64,000 bases of DNA from assembly GCF_002399615.1 (NCBI RefSeq), contig NZ_DHDZ01000059.1:82267-146266 (forward strand). Direction: 5' to 3'. Source of the stretch: Pedobacter sp. UBA4863. GTDB taxonomy: Bacteria > Bacteroidota > Bacteroidia > Sphingobacteriales > Sphingobacteriaceae. The position numbers and the translations under genes are program-made. The notes under the pieces are model-generated. The model had not been told where the DNA came from and made no database searches. It saw only the letters and a list, made by a program, of their open reading frames with translations. Below are positions 63,816-64,000 of this stretch, piece by piece. The first letter of the stretch is position 1; each line of letters begins with the position of its first letter.

Positions 63816-63955
63816 AGGATTTTCACGCCAATCGGGTTTGTGTAAATAAAGGCGTTACTGCTATTATAGAAAGAGAAATAGTTCTGCTATCAAAGTGATG
63901 AAATAAATCCAATATGTTAGTCTTATAACTCTCGGATTTATTTCCTTGATATGAC

Positions 63956-63978
63956 CTTATTTAACGTGAGTTTTGGGT
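63956..63978 (+). repeat. 23-base direct repeat, right copy
   Basis: Exact second copy of the 23-base word at 63621, 335 bases further on. It lies close to the window edge. Confidence 0.8.
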
Positions 63979-64000
63979 GTTATGCTCTGATAATCAGTGT

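Larger units (their letters stand above)
63499..64000. other. Non-coding right end with several repeats
   Basis: About 500 bases to the window end without a gene. It holds a terminator, two 23-base direct repeats 335 bases apart, CGTCATGCTGA-type palindromes (about 63738-63815), and an 11-bp inverted repeat GAAATAAATCC/GGATTTATTTC at 63900-63910 and 63934-63944. The last sequence may belong to an element that continues beyond the window. Confidence 0.65.

Overview
The window looks like chromosomal DNA of a Bacteroidota bacterium, most likely a Sphingobacteriaceae member close to Pedobacter. This is an inference, with no database search behind it. The supports are: low GC; almost no Shine-Dalgarno sequences; several TAnnTTTG-type -7 boxes; a type IX secretion (T9SS) sorting domain; a GldB lipoprotein; RemB/Wzi-like, PorT-like and DUF4251-like envelope proteins; and many short palindromic intergenic repeats. 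No tRNA, rRNA, CRISPR array, transposase or prophage was seen.

Region 1 (about 1-15.5 kb, all + strand) is the right part of a surface-polysaccharide locus with overlapping genes. It holds the end of a Wzx-type flippase, four glycosyltransferases, a CDP-glucose-derived deoxysugar set (rfbF, rfbG, a 3,5-epimerase-like cupin, an SDR), a Wzy-like polymerase, and a priming module made of an SDR reductase, a WecA/WbpL-type phosphoglycosyl transferase and a WbpM/CapD-type dehydratase. It ends with a Wzi/RemB-like outer-membrane protein and a strong terminator. Its first ~10.7 kb are visibly more AT-rich than the rest.

Region 2 (15.5-32.6 kb) is mixed housekeeping and envelope genes: SPOR protein, M20 amidohydrolase, SGNH hydrolase, dnaG, YraN, glutaminyl cyclase, pgi, prfB with a canonical +1 programmed frameshift, an esterase, an S41 protease, murQ and a BI-1 family membrane protein. 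Region 3 (32.6-39.7 kb) is a SAM-I riboswitch followed by metH, a small four-helix-bundle gene and metF, then a GHL10-type glycosidase.

Region 4 (40-45.2 kb, - strand) is thrA-thrB-thrC. Upstream of it I found an unlisted 24-codon leader ORF rich in Ile and Thr codons, followed by an intrinsic terminator whose 5' arm can pair instead with the end of the leader ORF. This is a classical transcription-attenuation layout and the most interesting element in the window. The ~0.9 kb between it and gcvT also has a perfect 10-bp dyad and a degenerate tandem repeat.

Region 5 (45.8-57.5 kb) has gcvT, a ComB-like phosphatase, a patatin, gldB, a PorT-like barrel, nadE, the lipoprotein-maturation pair lspA and lnt, a PH/SHOCT protein, rsmI and serS. 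Region 6 (57.5-64 kb) has a YceI/porin/YceI-like cluster, two tandem small signal-peptide/charged-helix/C-terminal-anchor proteins, a MITE-like 132-bp element, a SIMPL protein and a T9SS-secreted LamG protein, and ends in repeat-rich non-coding DNA. Interspersed palindromes are common, and one family repeatedly overlaps the ends of coding regions (thrA, thrB, comB, patatin).
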